Positions 34,335 through 44,165 of a stretch of 64,000 bases of DNA are shown here, one piece after another (positions within the stretch are counted from its first letter, which is position 1; each line of letters opens with the position of its first letter). The position numbers were made by a program, and so were the translations under genes. The notes under the pieces are model-generated. The model ran no database searches. It was not told where the DNA came from and saw only the letters and a list, made by a program, of their open reading frames with translations. Where the stretch lies: contig OZ253960.1 of NCBI GenBank assembly GCA_965267435.1, forward strand, positions 248,001 through 312,000, written 5' to 3'. The DNA is from JAWPMT01 sp965267435 (GTDB lineage Bacteria; Bacteroidota; Bacteroidia; Cytophagales; Cyclobacteriaceae).

Positions 34335-36932
34335 ATGCGCCGAAACCAACACGCTGGTCCTCCAAACTGGCCCCTGAAACTACTGCGGCTGATTATCAGA
34401 GATAGCTACCTGGAGGAGATCGAGGGGGACATGGAAGAGGTCTTCCAGGATGATCTCCAGCTCTTTTCCCGTCGACGCGCCAGATGGCGGTATGCATGGG
34501 GGACCCTACGATTATTCAAACCTGCAATCATCAAACGCTTTAGTGGCGACTATCGACTAAATACTTACGGTATGTTTAAAAATCATCTGACCATTGCGCT
34601 ACGGACTTTCTGGCGAGAGCGCGCATTCACGATCATCAACTTGCTGGGACTCACGCTGGGCATTTGCTGCGCGCTGCTCATCACCTTGTGGATCCAGGAT
34701 GAATACGCCGTAGACAGATTTCATGACAAAGGAGACCGAATCCTGCAAGTGATGCGCAATGAGCACAACCAGGAGGGAGAAATCACGACCCTGGGCTGGT
34801 CGGCCTACCCAATTGGCGACGCCCTGGTAGAGGAGTATCCGGAGATCATCAAGAGGGCCAGGTATACCGGACAAGACATCGACCTCAAGATTCGGGACAA
34901 GGTGGTCGCAGTCACGCTGTCTGCTGCAGATCCGGAGATCTTTGAGATCTTCAGCTTCCCATTGGTAGCCGGCGATCCTGCCAGCAGCTTATCAGAGACC
35001 AACAGTGTGGTGATCTCCGAGCGCCTGGCGAAGACACACTTCCCTGACGAGGAGGCCGTGGGTCAGACGGTGACATTGATGCAGGGCACCTATGAGATCA
35101 GCTTTGTTGTAGGCGGTGTGATGAAGGACATACCCTCCAATTCCACGGTGAGGTTCGATGCCGTCATACCAATCGATTTTCTCTTGCAATTTAACAGTAC
35201 GTATGAGAGCTGGGGCAACTCCTGGATGCAGACCTATGTGCTGGCAGAGGAAGGTTCCACACTAGAAAATATCAACGAAAAAGTGGAGTTTCTGGCCAAG
35301 GAGAAAGCCGATATTGAGTGGTTCACGATTTTTCTCAGCCCATTTCAGGACCAGTACCTGTATTCCAAGTACGAAAACGGCAAGTCTGTTGGTGGCCGGG
35401 TTGATTACATCCTATTGATGGGTGTGATAGCTGCGTTCACATTGCTCATCGCCTGCTTCAACTTTGTCAACCTCACCACGGCGAGGTCGTCCAAACGGAC
35501 GAAAGAAATCGGCATTCGCAAAGTGATGGGGGCCAATAGGTCAACATTGCTCGCCCAGTTCACCATGGAGTCGACACTGCTGACGCTGGCGTCGGTAGTC
35601 GTGGCCTTGTTTCTGGCGCAGGCACTGATGCCCTCTTTCAGCATGCTGGCCTCAAAGAACCTGGCCATTGATTTCTCCGACCCCTCGCTCTACCTGACCC
35701 TGGGAGCGATTACGCTGTCGACGGTACTGCTCTCGGGCGTGTACCCCGCGATCTTTTTGTCTTCGTTTCATGCCATCAACGCGCTGAAGGGGGAGATAAA
35801 GAAAAAGAGCGGTTCCATCACACTGGGGAAGGCGTTGGTGGTCATTCAGTTTGGCCTTTCCATGATGCTTATCGCTGGGACGCTGATCGTCTTTCAGCAA
35901 TTGACCTTCATTCAAAACAAGGACCTCGGTATTGACAAGGAGAACGTCGTTATCGTGCCTTACAATAGTCAAACCTACAAGCATCGCCAGGCGATCATGA
36001 CAGAACTGGGCCGTCAACCCGCCCTCGCGGAGGTGAGCAGCTCCAGTGGCAACTTCATGTGGGGACTGGGTAGCACCTCGGACCCCACTTGGGAAGGCAA
36101 GCCCACGGATGCCGGCCAGTTGTGGTTCACGATCATGACCATCGACTATGGGTTGATCGAAATGATGGACATAGACGTACTTCAGGGCCGCAGCTTCTCC
36201 TCTGACTTCTCTACGGATACCCTTAACTATCTGATCAATGAGGCTGCAGCCCGGCAGATGGCGCTCGATGATCCGGTTGGTGCCAGCCTAAAATTCTGGG
36301 GAGAGGAGGGGACTATCGTTGGTGTCGTCAAAAACTTCCACTTCAATTCGCTGCACAGTCCGATCTATCCCATGATCCTTCGCTGTCGACCGAAGGGTAC
36401 CGATCTCATTTACGTGAAGACCCAACCCGGGCAAACGGAAGAGGCCTTGAGGCAGATGGAGAAAGTACATGAAGAATTCAGTACGCTCGCCATGTCTTAT
36501 CACTTCCTGGACGACGTCATCGAAGAAGGATACCAGCAGGAGAAACGTACGCAAGCCATAGCCGGAGCCTTTGCTGGTTTGTCGATCTTTATCTCGTGCC
36601 TGGGATTGTTGGGCCTTGCTTCATTCAGCGCCCAGCAGCGTGTACGTGAAATAGCCATACGTAAGGTCCTGGGCGCCAGGCTTCAGGCGCTCATGGGGCT
36701 ACTGTTCAAACAGTATTTCGCGCTGATCTTAATCGGCCTATTGATCGGTATTCCGATCGTTCACAATTGGAGTAGCACCTGGCTCAGTGAGTTTACTTAC
36801 CGGATCGAGGTGTCATGGTGGATCTATCTCGTGCCGATCTCGCTGATCTTAGCGATCGCCTTTCTGACCATCAGCAGAATTTCGATCCAGACGGCCAATA
36901 GTAATCCGGTGGACTCACTTAGAAACGAGTAA
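34335..36932 (+). CDS. FtsX/MacB-type ABC transporter permease with cytoplasmic prefix
   Basis: An 865-residue permease. A cytoplasmic prefix (about 1-75, with YLEEIEGDMEEVF) precedes two FtsX modules: helix 1 at about 95-120, a periplasmic MacB core (about 125-345), three helices (about 355-470), then a second helix (about 500-525), a second periplasmic core (530-750) and three more helices (755-855). KEIGIRKVMGAN and REIAIRKVLGAR mark the two modules. MacB-type permeases are mechanotransmitters that move peptides, lipids or antibiotics out of the periplasm, but they need a separate ATPase, which is absent here. PadR-linked permeases of this kind are frequent in Cytophagales. Confidence 0.93.
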   Translation: MRRNQHAGPPNWPLKLLRLIIRDSYLEEIEGDMEEVFQDDLQLFSRRRARWRYAWGTLRLFKPAIIKRFSGDYRLNTYGMFKNHLTIALRTFWRERAFTIINLLGLTLGICCALLITLWIQDEYAVDRFHDKGDRILQVMRNEHNQEGEITTLGWSAYPIGDALVEEYPEIIKRARYTGQDIDLKIRDKVVAVTLSAADPEIFEIFSFPLVAGDPASSLSETNSVVISERLAKTHFPDEEAVGQTVTLMQGTYEISFVVGGVMKDIPSNSTVRFDAVIPIDFLLQFNSTYESWGNSWMQTYVLAEEGSTLENINEKVEFLAKEKADIEWFTIFLSPFQDQYLYSKYENGKSVGGRVDYILLMGVIAAFTLLIACFNFVNLTTARSSKRTKEIGIRKVMGANRSTLLAQFTMESTLLTLASVVVALFLAQALMPSFSMLASKNLAIDFSDPSLYLTLGAITLSTVLLSGVYPAIFLSSFHAINALKGEIKKKSGSITLGKALVVIQFGLSMMLIAGTLIVFQQLTFIQNKDLGIDKENVVIVPYNSQTYKHRQAIMTELGRQPALAEVSSSSGNFMWGLGSTSDPTWEGKPTDAGQLWFTIMTIDYGLIEMMDIDVLQGRSFSSDFSTDTLNYLINEAAARQMALDDPVGASLKFWGEEGTIVGVVKNFHFNSLHSPIYPMILRCRPKGTDLIYVKTQPGQTEEALRQMEKVHEEFSTLAMSYHFLDDVIEEGYQQEKRTQAIAGAFAGLSIFISCLGLLGLASFSAQQRVREIAIRKVLGARLQALMGLLFKQYFALILIGLLIGIPIVHNWSSTWLSEFTYRIEVSWWIYLVPISLILAIAFLTISRISIQTANSNPVDSLRNE

Positions 36933-36956
36933 GAATCGTCTTACCAAGAGATGCTG

Positions 36957-36985
36957 AAGGCTCGACTCAGGTCGGGCCTTTTTTT
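36957..36985 (+). terminator. Terminator after the PadR-FtsX operon
   Basis: A 10-bp stem AAGGCTCGAC / GTCGGGCCTT with one T-G pair and loop TCAG (36957-36980) runs into a T-tract (36979-36985), 24 bases after the permease stop. Confidence 0.9.
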
Positions 36986-37123
36986 GTGGGCGCACGACCC
37001 AGCGCCTCAGCCCCACTCACCTCCGATGGACATCGGGCTCCCGCAGAGCATGTCTGAGCCTTCGTGCCCGCTGGCAGCCGCACGAGTCTTCACTCGTCTC
37101 AGACCTATGCTCTTAGGCCTTTG

Positions 37124-37678
37124 TTATTTCCACTTGATGTTGCAGCCCACACTGGGTCGCTGATCTTCGGGGATGGGTTGGCCGCTTACGAGCTGATCGA
37201 GTGCCTGGCGCATATCGGTTCCGGTTACGGGGATGTCACTGCCGGGTCTTGAGCCGTCCAGTTGCCCCCGGTATACCAGGTTGAGGTCACCGTCGAATAT
37301 ATAGAAGTCCGGTGTGCAAGCCGCCTCATAAGCCTTTGCTACTTCCTGGGACTCGTCGTACAAATAGGGGAAGGGATAACCAAGCGATTTGCCGTATTCC
37401 GCCATTTTTTCGGGGCTGTCCTCAGGATAATTATTGACGTCGTTGCTGCTGATAGCAACAAATGATACCCCCTGGCTTTGGTAATCATTGGCCAGTTTTA
37501 CCAGTTCGTCGTTGACATGCTTTACGTAGGGGCAGTGATTGCAAATAAACATCACCACGGTACCTTTCTCTGCCTTGATATCCTGTAGCGACACATCACC
37601 GTCGCCCATCGTATCAGGCAGTGTGAAATCAGGGGCTTGGGTGCCGAGTGCAAGCATAGTGGAGGGAGTGAGCGCCAT
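37124..37678 (-). CDS. Thioredoxin-fold protein (AhpC/TSA-redoxin type)
   Basis: A 184-residue soluble redox protein. PDFTLPDTMGDGDVSL opens a peroxiredoxin-like fold; the active-site pair is Cys46 and Cys49 in FICNHCPYVKHV. Later blocks are VAISSNDVNNYPEDSPE and CTPDFYIFDGDLNLVYRGQLD. This family is often annotated thioredoxin family protein and may reduce peroxides or disulfides in the cytoplasm. The ATG at 37678 fits the family; the frame extends to 37720 with a basic, non-conserved stretch. It diverges from the GMC oxidoreductase with only 80 bases between. Confidence 0.9.
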   Translation of the reverse strand: MALTPSTMLALGTQAPDFTLPDTMGDGDVSLQDIKAEKGTVVMFICNHCPYVKHVNDELVKLANDYQSQGVSFVAISSNDVNNYPEDSPEKMAEYGKSLGYPFPYLYDESQEVAKAYEAACTPDFYIFDGDLNLVYRGQLDGSRPGSDIPVTGTDMRQALDQLVSGQPIPEDQRPSVGCNIKWK

Positions 37679-37758
37679 CGTATTTCTTCGTTTGAGTTTA
37701 CGGGATCGTAACGCCGACAAAGAAAAGGTAATTCCCTATATTGAAAAAAACATTGACC

Positions 37759-39366
37759 ATGTACGACTACATCATTGTGGGTGCTGGTTCTGCTGGGTGC
37801 GTTCTTGCCAATCGCCTGTCAGCTGATCCCGGTAATAGGGTGCTGCTTCTCGAGGCCGGTCGCCCCGACAAGGACCCCCTCATACAAATCCCGGGTGCCT
37901 ACGGGAAGCTCTTCAAGAAACCGTACGATTGGGGTTATTGGACCCAACCCCAGATGGCACTGAATGGTCGCAAGCTCTACCTTCCCCGTGGTAAGACCCT
38001 TGGTGGCTGTAGTTCTACCAATGCCATGGCCTATGTGAGGGGCAACAGCGCCGACTACGATCACTGGGCTTCATTGGGTTGTGATGGATGGTCATACGAT
38101 GATGTGCTACCATACTTCACCAAAGGGGAGTGTAACCAGCAACCGACGCTGGTTGACCAAGACTACCACAATACATCCGGGGAGTTACACGTCACCCGCA
38201 ATCAAACATTCGAGACGCCGTTTGCACAGGCCTTCATAGATGCTGCCAATGTGATGGCCCTCCCTAAGATCACGGACTACAATGGAAGCAGCCAGAGAGG
38301 CGTAGGACGATTTCAGTTCACGATCAAAAATGGCAAGCGCCATAGTGGCGCCAGTGCTTTCCTCAAGCCCGTCCTTTCTCGAAAAAACCTGACAGTCGCC
38401 ACAGGAGCGCTGACGGATGTCGTGAGGATAGAGAATGGCCGTGCCGTGGGTGTGGAGGTTGTCAAGTCCAGAGGGACGCGTGAATACATCGAAGCCCATA
38501 AGGAGGTGATCCTTTCAGCCGGCGCTTTTAATTCACCACAGATCCTGTTGCGATCAGGTGTTGGCCCTAAGTTTTCGTTAGAGCGGCATCAGATTAGTCA
38601 AAAGGTCAACCTCGAAGGAGTCGGCCGCAATTTGCAGGACCACCTGTTCTTTCCGGTGTCAGCCACGTCCCTGCAGCAGGAGGGGCTCAACCATGTTATT
38701 CCCTTCCGGGCCCAGGTGCGGGAATTGATCAAATATTCGCAAGGGAAAGGCGCTCTTACCATTGGCCCACTTGAGGCCGTGGCCTTCTTCAATCTTGAGG
38801 ACCGGGCCAGCGAGCGCTGCAACTTCCAGTTTCATTTTGCGCCGCTTCAGATTGGTAAGGGCTACGATTACGATGCCTATGACCTAAGTACGTTCCCACG
38901 TAAGGATGGCTTCACGATATTGCCTTCGCTGCTACACCCCAAAAGCACGGGCTTCGTGGATCTAGCTTCGAAGGACCCTACGGCAGATCCCATTGTCCAA
39001 CCTAATTTTCTTAGTGACAAGGACGACCTGAAGCAGCTAGTCGCGGGTGGCAAGCTTGCTATGGAAGTGCTGCAAAGCAAGTCGTTCGACCCGTACAGAA
39101 AGGAGATCGTCACACCTATGCAATTCGAAACAGATGAAGACTGGGAGAACCATATACTTCAATCTGTGGAGACGATCTATCATCCAGTGGGCACCTGCAA
39201 GATGGGCGTGGACGAATTTGCCGTTGTGGATCCCAAGCTATGCGTGAGGGGCGTGGAGTCGCTGAGAGTGGTCGACGCATCGATCATGCCTACGATCGTC
39301 ACCGGCAATACCAATGCACCTTGCTACATGATAGCTGAGAAGGCCGCAGATTTAATCCTGGGGTAG
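37759..39366 (+). CDS. GMC-family FAD-dependent oxidoreductase (choline dehydrogenase-like)
   Basis: A 535-residue flavoenzyme that oxidises a primary alcohol. The FAD-binding start is YIIVGAGSAGCVLANRL; GMC signature 1 lies in GKTLGGCSSTNAMAYVRG and signature 2 in GAFNSPQILLRSGVGP. The catalytic histidine is in TIYHPVGTCKMG and the conserved Asn in GNTNAPCYMIAEKAADLI. The ATG at 37759 starts right at the FAD motif; the longer frame from TTG 37741 is less likely. The substrate is not clear; choline or other alcohols are options, and no betaine aldehyde dehydrogenase is adjacent. Confidence 0.93.
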   Translation: MYDYIIVGAGSAGCVLANRLSADPGNRVLLLEAGRPDKDPLIQIPGAYGKLFKKPYDWGYWTQPQMALNGRKLYLPRGKTLGGCSSTNAMAYVRGNSADYDHWASLGCDGWSYDDVLPYFTKGECNQQPTLVDQDYHNTSGELHVTRNQTFETPFAQAFIDAANVMALPKITDYNGSSQRGVGRFQFTIKNGKRHSGASAFLKPVLSRKNLTVATGALTDVVRIENGRAVGVEVVKSRGTREYIEAHKEVILSAGAFNSPQILLRSGVGPKFSLERHQISQKVNLEGVGRNLQDHLFFPVSATSLQQEGLNHVIPFRAQVRELIKYSQGKGALTIGPLEAVAFFNLEDRASERCNFQFHFAPLQIGKGYDYDAYDLSTFPRKDGFTILPSLLHPKSTGFVDLASKDPTADPIVQPNFLSDKDDLKQLVAGGKLAMEVLQSKSFDPYRKEIVTPMQFETDEDWENHILQSVETIYHPVGTCKMGVDEFAVVDPKLCVRGVESLRVVDASIMPTIVTGNTNAPCYMIAEKAADLILG

Positions 39367-39373
39367 TGTTCGC

Positions 39374-40087
39374 TTACCTTACCAGTTGGTGCGCAGCCTC
39401 GTCCAGAAACCAATAAAGGCCCTCGCGTCCTGAGATGTGACTGGCCGGATAAGCGGCGGCGTCCGCGCTACCTCCAAGAATGGACCCAATCTTTTCAGCC
39501 TTTTTGTCTCCGGTAACCAAAAAGGCAATGGTGCCGGAGTTGTTGATCACCGGTCCTGTCATCGTGACGCGTTGCTGTCCGGAGGTAGGATGCGTGGCAA
39601 CCGCACATACCGAGCCAGCGGTCAGTAGCTCCATCTGATGGGGAAAGATGGACGCTGTGTGCCCGTCATCGCCCATGCCCAGAAGATTAAGATCGATGGA
39701 TGGTAAGCCATCTATGAGCGTGCAGTACTTCTTCATCTCCTCCCCATATCGATGCGCCTCCGATTCGGGGTCGTCTTCACCTTTCACCCTGTGAATATTC
39801 TCCTCCGGGATACGGAGATGCTGCAACAGGTGGTCCCAGGTCATTTTGTAGTTGCTGTCATCGTGGTTTGGTGGCACGCACCGCTCGTCTCCCCAGAAGA
39901 GATGGATCTTCTCCCAGTCCAGTGCTTCCGGCTCTCTGGCGAGCAAGTCGAAGAGTAGCTTCGGCGTCGAACCACCGGAAAGGGCGATCGTCACTCGATC
40001 CCTGCTGGCGACAAATGCCTTCAGAAAATCAATAAAGGCTTCTGCGACAGCATTCCCGTTTTTGTAGATCCTTATCTCAGGCTTCAT
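39374..40087 (-). CDS. pgl: 6-phosphogluconolactonase
   Basis: A 237-residue hydrolase of 6-phosphogluconolactone, the second step of the oxidative pentose phosphate pathway. The family motifs ALSGGSTPKLLF, HLFWGDERCVPPNHDDSN and LLGMGDDGHTASIFPH are clear. Its ATG overlaps the zwf stop in an ATGA, so the two are translated together. Confidence 0.95.
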   Translation of the reverse strand: MKPEIRIYKNGNAVAEAFIDFLKAFVASRDRVTIALSGGSTPKLLFDLLAREPEALDWEKIHLFWGDERCVPPNHDDSNYKMTWDHLLQHLRIPEENIHRVKGEDDPESEAHRYGEEMKKYCTLIDGLPSIDLNLLGMGDDGHTASIFPHQMELLTAGSVCAVATHPTSGQQRVTMTGPVINNSGTIAFLVTGDKKAEKIGSILGGSADAAAYPASHISGREGLYWFLDEAAHQLVR

Positions 40088-41607
40088 AGCTCACAGTATT
40101 CTCCATCATCTGTCAGGTTCTTGCAGGGGTAGCGCCAGATCATATTCTCTCCATCTATCAGATCATCGACATTCGCGGGGCCCCATGTTCCGGCCGGATA
40201 ACCGTACACGGGGATTTCAGGGTCATTTTTCCAGGCTTCCAGTATGGGATCGACAAACGCCCATGCCGCTTCGGCACTATCACCGCGTGCGTATAATGTG
40301 GCGTCACCCTGCATCGCATCCATTATTAAGCGCTCATAGGCCTCGGGGACATAGGCGTCGGTGAGGCTACTGTAGAGAAAATCCAGGTTGACATTTTTGA
40401 CCTGATACCCCGCACCGGGGATCTTCAGTCCGATCTTCATCAGGATTCCTTCATCCGGCTGGATGCGTAAAACCAGCATATTCTGTGAATTGGGTGCCTC
40501 TGATTTCTCGAAGAGGTGCAGATGATTGGGCTTGAAGTGTATTACGACCTCTGAAACACGTGTTGGCAACCGCTTGCCGCTGCGGATATAGAAAGGTACA
40601 CCGGCCCATCGCCAGTTGTCGACGAAGAACTTCATGGCCACAAAGGTTTCGGTCTTCGAGTTGGGATCGACGCCTTCCTCCTCCCGATAGCCGGGGACTT
40701 CTTCACCTTTGATCTTTGATTTCATGTATTGTCCTCGGACCACATTGTTGCGGATGTCCTCAGCAGTCATCGGTCTCAGGGACTGAAAGAGTTTGAGCTT
40801 TTCGTTGCGGATGCCGTCGGCGTCGACGCGAACAGGCGGTTCCATGGCGACCAGAGATACCAGTTGCAGGAGATGGTTCTGGACCATGTCCCGCAGTGCT
40901 CCCGAACCATCATAGTATCCGCCGCGCTTTTCCACGCCCACACTTTCGGCGGAGGTGATCTCGATGCGATGGATATAGTTGCGGTTCCACAGTGGCTCAA
41001 AGATGCTGTTAGAGAAACGTGTCACGAATAGATTTTGAACGGTCTCCTTGCCCAGGTAATGATCAATCCGATAGATCTGCCGCTCTTCGAAGCACTCCCG
41101 TAATTCTTTGTTGAGTTGCTGGGCGGTAGCGAGGCTGTACCCGAAAGGCTTTTCGATGATCAGCCGCCGCCAGCCATCGTCTTCCTTGTTGTAGCCCACC
41201 CCCGCAAGGCCTTTGGAGATGGGGCCGTAAAGACTGGGTGGCGTAGAAAGGTAAAACATGCAATTGCCACCAATGCCTCGCTGTGTGCCGATCGCTGTGA
41301 GGCGATCCTTCAGCTTCTGAAATGCTTCGCTCTTTGATGTGTCGACGGAAATGTACTCCATCATATTGGCGAATTCCTGCAGGCGTTCGTCGCTGATGCC
41401 GTCTTTCTTTAGGTGCGGATTGTTGTGCACCACTTTGGCCTGAAACTCCTCGTTGGAATAATTGGATCTTCCGGTCCCCAAAACGACAAAACTGTCAGGA
41501 AGTAAGTCGCCTTTGAAGAGGTTGAAAACAGCAGGAATGAGTTTGCGTGCAGTCAGATCGCCAGAGGCACCGAAGATGGTAAGTATCTGGTTCTCAATTT
41601 TTTTCAT
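40084..41607 (-). CDS. zwf: Glucose-6-phosphate 1-dehydrogenase
   Basis: A 507-residue enzyme that oxidises glucose-6-phosphate and makes NADPH. ILTIFGASGDLTARKLIP is the coenzyme-binding motif and YRIDHYLGKE holds the substrate-binding site; IEKPFGYSLATAQQLN is also typical. The ATG at 41607 (MKKIENQ) fits the family start; a longer frame reaches 41655. It forms an operon with pgl and diverges from gnd over 178 bases, so a shared control region for the pathway is likely. Confidence 0.96.
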   Translation of the reverse strand: MKKIENQILTIFGASGDLTARKLIPAVFNLFKGDLLPDSFVVLGTGRSNYSNEEFQAKVVHNNPHLKKDGISDERLQEFANMMEYISVDTSKSEAFQKLKDRLTAIGTQRGIGGNCMFYLSTPPSLYGPISKGLAGVGYNKEDDGWRRLIIEKPFGYSLATAQQLNKELRECFEERQIYRIDHYLGKETVQNLFVTRFSNSIFEPLWNRNYIHRIEITSAESVGVEKRGGYYDGSGALRDMVQNHLLQLVSLVAMEPPVRVDADGIRNEKLKLFQSLRPMTAEDIRNNVVRGQYMKSKIKGEEVPGYREEEGVDPNSKTETFVAMKFFVDNWRWAGVPFYIRSGKRLPTRVSEVVIHFKPNHLHLFEKSEAPNSQNMLVLRIQPDEGILMKIGLKIPGAGYQVKNVNLDFLYSSLTDAYVPEAYERLIMDAMQGDATLYARGDSAEAAWAFVDPILEAWKNDPEIPVYGYPAGTWGPANVDDLIDGENMIWRYPCKNLTDDGEYCEL

Positions 41608-41785
41608 CAGGTTTACGGGTTTGGCGCGAGGCGAATATTTATGCGCAGTAGACAAAGGATTTCGAAAGTCGCCGAAAGATGTCCGTGCAGCGTGAATATA
41701 AGAGAGAATTTGTTTGTTTTGTTCCCGTGTCAGAAATTATTGACCTAACCATCAATCACGAAAAAACACTTAAACCCTCAGTGAT

Positions 41786-43174
41786 ATGACTTATGACTTT
41801 GGCCTGGTTGGACTGGGTGTAATGGGAAGAAATTTCATTCTCAATGTAGCCGATAATGATTTTGCTGCTTTCGGACTGGATACTGATCCCGAGAAGGTGG
41901 AAGCCCTCAAAAAAGAGGGGGCCGGCAAGAAAGTGGACGGTACGACGGACAAAGAAGCATTTGTCAAAAGCTTAAGTACGCCGCGGAAGATCATGATGCT
42001 CGTGCCTGCTGGGGGGCCGGTGGACAGCGTGATCAACGATTTGCTGCCCTTCCTTGATGAGGGGGACCTATTGATCGATGGTGGCAATTCATTCTACACT
42101 GACACAGACCGTCGATTTGAGCAGTTGAAGGAGAAAGGCATCCACTTCATGGGTTGTGGTGTCTCGGGGGGTGCCAAGGGTGCCCGATTTGGGCCTAGCA
42201 TGATGCCTGGTGGATCTGAGGAGTCATACGAGGTCGTAAAGCCGGTTTTCGAAGCTGCTGCTGCCAAAGTAGGAGAGGACCCTTGTGTCGCTTACCTCGG
42301 AAAGGGTTCCGCAGGTAACTATGTGAAGATGGTCCACAATGGCATCGAATATGGGATGATGCAGCTAATATCAGAGGCCTATGCCGTTCTGAAGCATGGC
42401 CTGGGCAAGAGCAACGCCGAATTGCATGAGCTCTTTTCCGAGTGGAACAGTAGCCGCTTGCAGTCCTTTCTGGTAGAAATAACGGCTGAAATATTCACGA
42501 AAGCCGATGACCTCGGAGAGGGTGAGTTGGTCGATAAGATCTTGGACAAAGCCAAACAAAAGGGCACAGGGAAGTGGACCTCACAGAATGCGATGGATCT
42601 GGGTGCTGCTGTGCCGACCATTGATGCTGCGGTGAGTATGAGACAGATCTCGTCGCTCAAAGAGGACCGCGTTGCCGCGGAGGAAATGTATGGTGAAAAG
42701 CGGGAAGGTTCTTATGCCATTACTTCGTCGGAGATCGAGGCGGCACTGTACCTGTCATTTATCATCGCGTATGCTCAGGGAATGACGCAGCTGGCGTATG
42801 CCTCCAGGGAGTACGGCTATGGGCTTGATTTGGAGACCGTGTCCAAGATCTGGAGAGGTGGTTGTATCATACGCTCTGCCATCCTGGAAGATATGCGCAA
42901 CGCCTACAAAGCGGATCCGAATTTGGTGCACTTACTGCTCGATGAGGATTTTGCCTCAGGAGTGAAGGGAGGGTTGGAGCACCTCAAGAATACCGTGATC
43001 TTCGCTACAGGACAGAATATTCCCGTGATGGCCTTGTCAGCAAGTCTGAATTACCTACAGGCCTTCACCTCCGGTCGCTTGCCTCTCAATCTGATCCAGG
43101 CACAGCGTGACCATTTCGGGTCACACACCTACGAGCGATTGGACAAAGAGGGGATTTTCCACACGGACTGGTAG
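41786..43174 (+). CDS. gnd: 6-phosphogluconate dehydrogenase (decarboxylating)
   Basis: A 462-residue enzyme converting 6-phosphogluconate to ribulose-5-phosphate with NADPH formation. VGLGVMGRNFILNVADN binds the coenzyme; IDGGNSFYTDTDRR, GCGVSGGAKGARFGPSMMPGG and YVKMVHNGIEYGMMQ (catalytic Lys) are all present, and GKWTSQNAMDLGAAVP lies in the helical C-terminal domain. It completes the oxidative branch with the divergent zwf-pgl genes. Confidence 0.96.
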   Translation: MTYDFGLVGLGVMGRNFILNVADNDFAAFGLDTDPEKVEALKKEGAGKKVDGTTDKEAFVKSLSTPRKIMMLVPAGGPVDSVINDLLPFLDEGDLLIDGGNSFYTDTDRRFEQLKEKGIHFMGCGVSGGAKGARFGPSMMPGGSEESYEVVKPVFEAAAAKVGEDPCVAYLGKGSAGNYVKMVHNGIEYGMMQLISEAYAVLKHGLGKSNAELHELFSEWNSSRLQSFLVEITAEIFTKADDLGEGELVDKILDKAKQKGTGKWTSQNAMDLGAAVPTIDAAVSMRQISSLKEDRVAAEEMYGEKREGSYAITSSEIEAALYLSFIIAYAQGMTQLAYASREYGYGLDLETVSKIWRGGCIIRSAILEDMRNAYKADPNLVHLLLDEDFASGVKGGLEHLKNTVIFATGQNIPVMALSASLNYLQAFTSGRLPLNLIQAQRDHFGSHTYERLDKEGIFHTDW

Positions 43175-43185
43175 ACCGTCGGAAA

Positions 43186-43923
43186 TTATAACGCGTGCCT
43201 AGCCGAAATGGCCGCACCAATGATGCCTGCGTGGTTACGAAGAGCTGCTGGCTGTATTTCAGTCTCCAGATCCAGATAATCTTTGAATAGGTCAAACTTC
43301 TTTGAGACACCACCACCGAAGATGATCAAATCAGGCCAGAAGAGTGCTTCCAGACGTTGGAGGTATTTTTTAACGCGCTTGCCGAAGGTTTCCCAATCCA
43401 GTTTTTCACGTTCGCGAATCATGTTGGATGTGTACTTCTCTGCAATCGTGCCCTTCATTTGCAGATGGCCCAGCTCCGTGTTGGGCAGCAGGATACCCTC
43501 AGTAAAGAATGCGGTGCCAATACCCGTACCAAATGCGGCCATGATAATGGAGCCATCGTTTCCCTTGCCAGCTCCAAAGTTGACCTCGGCATAACCCGCA
43601 GCGTCGACGTCGTTGATGACATGCGCCTCACAGCTTGTCCGCTTATGGATCATTTTGGCGGCATTGACGCCGATCCACTTCTTGTCAATATTGGAGGCAG
43701 TTTTGACGATCTCATGCTTGACCGCTGCAGGGAAGCCACACCCTAGTGGCCCATGCCAGTTGAAGACTTTCACGATCTCGGCGACGGTCTCTATTACCGC
43801 CTCTGGAGTGGCAGGTTGAGGTGTTGGAATTCGGTGACGCTCAGTGATAAGCTCACCGGTAGTGGTGTTGACGATGGCGCCTTTGATGCCGGTTCCACCG
43901 ATGTCCAGTCCCATGATTTCCAT
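43186..43923 (-). CDS. ppgK: ROK-family polyphosphate glucokinase-like kinase
   Basis: A 245-residue sugar kinase. MGLDIGGTGIKGAIVNTTTG is the phosphate-1 motif; IPTPQPATPEAV, NIDKKWIGVNAA, NDVDAAGYAEVNFG, FGTGIGTAFFTEG, PNTELGHLQMKG and WPDLIIFGGGVSKK follow the pattern of strictly or mainly polyphosphate-dependent glucokinases. It would phosphorylate glucose to feed zwf, matching its place beside the pentose phosphate genes. Start choice: ATG 43923 (MEIMGLDIGG); 43914 is also possible. ATP use cannot be excluded. Confidence 0.85.
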   Translation of the reverse strand: MEIMGLDIGGTGIKGAIVNTTTGELITERHRIPTPQPATPEAVIETVAEIVKVFNWHGPLGCGFPAAVKHEIVKTASNIDKKWIGVNAAKMIHKRTSCEAHVINDVDAAGYAEVNFGAGKGNDGSIIMAAFGTGIGTAFFTEGILLPNTELGHLQMKGTIAEKYTSNMIREREKLDWETFGKRVKKYLQRLEALFWPDLIIFGGGVSKKFDLFKDYLDLETEIQPAALRNHAGIIGAAISARHAL

Positions 43924-44165
43924 GAGTCGAAAATAGTGGATTCCTGCCACTTATATTTTCTCGGTGTTAAGTTTTCGATGGTGAGAAGGGAAGTTGTGGA
44001 CTGCCCCCAGACGCATATTGCGAGATGCTTTGGTGGCCTGTACTAGAAGTGTGAATGGATTGGCGGTAACCTGGAGGATGAGAATAGCAAAGATGATCTT
44101 CCTATAGTGCAAGGGCAACACCTATAGACAAACATTGGAGATTTGGCAAAAAATAGAACTCAGCC

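Noticed and set aside
36986..37123. GC-rich spacer with short inverted segments, considered as an ncRNA
   Set aside because: Beyond the permease terminator I see only small stems with no promoter or conserved structure.
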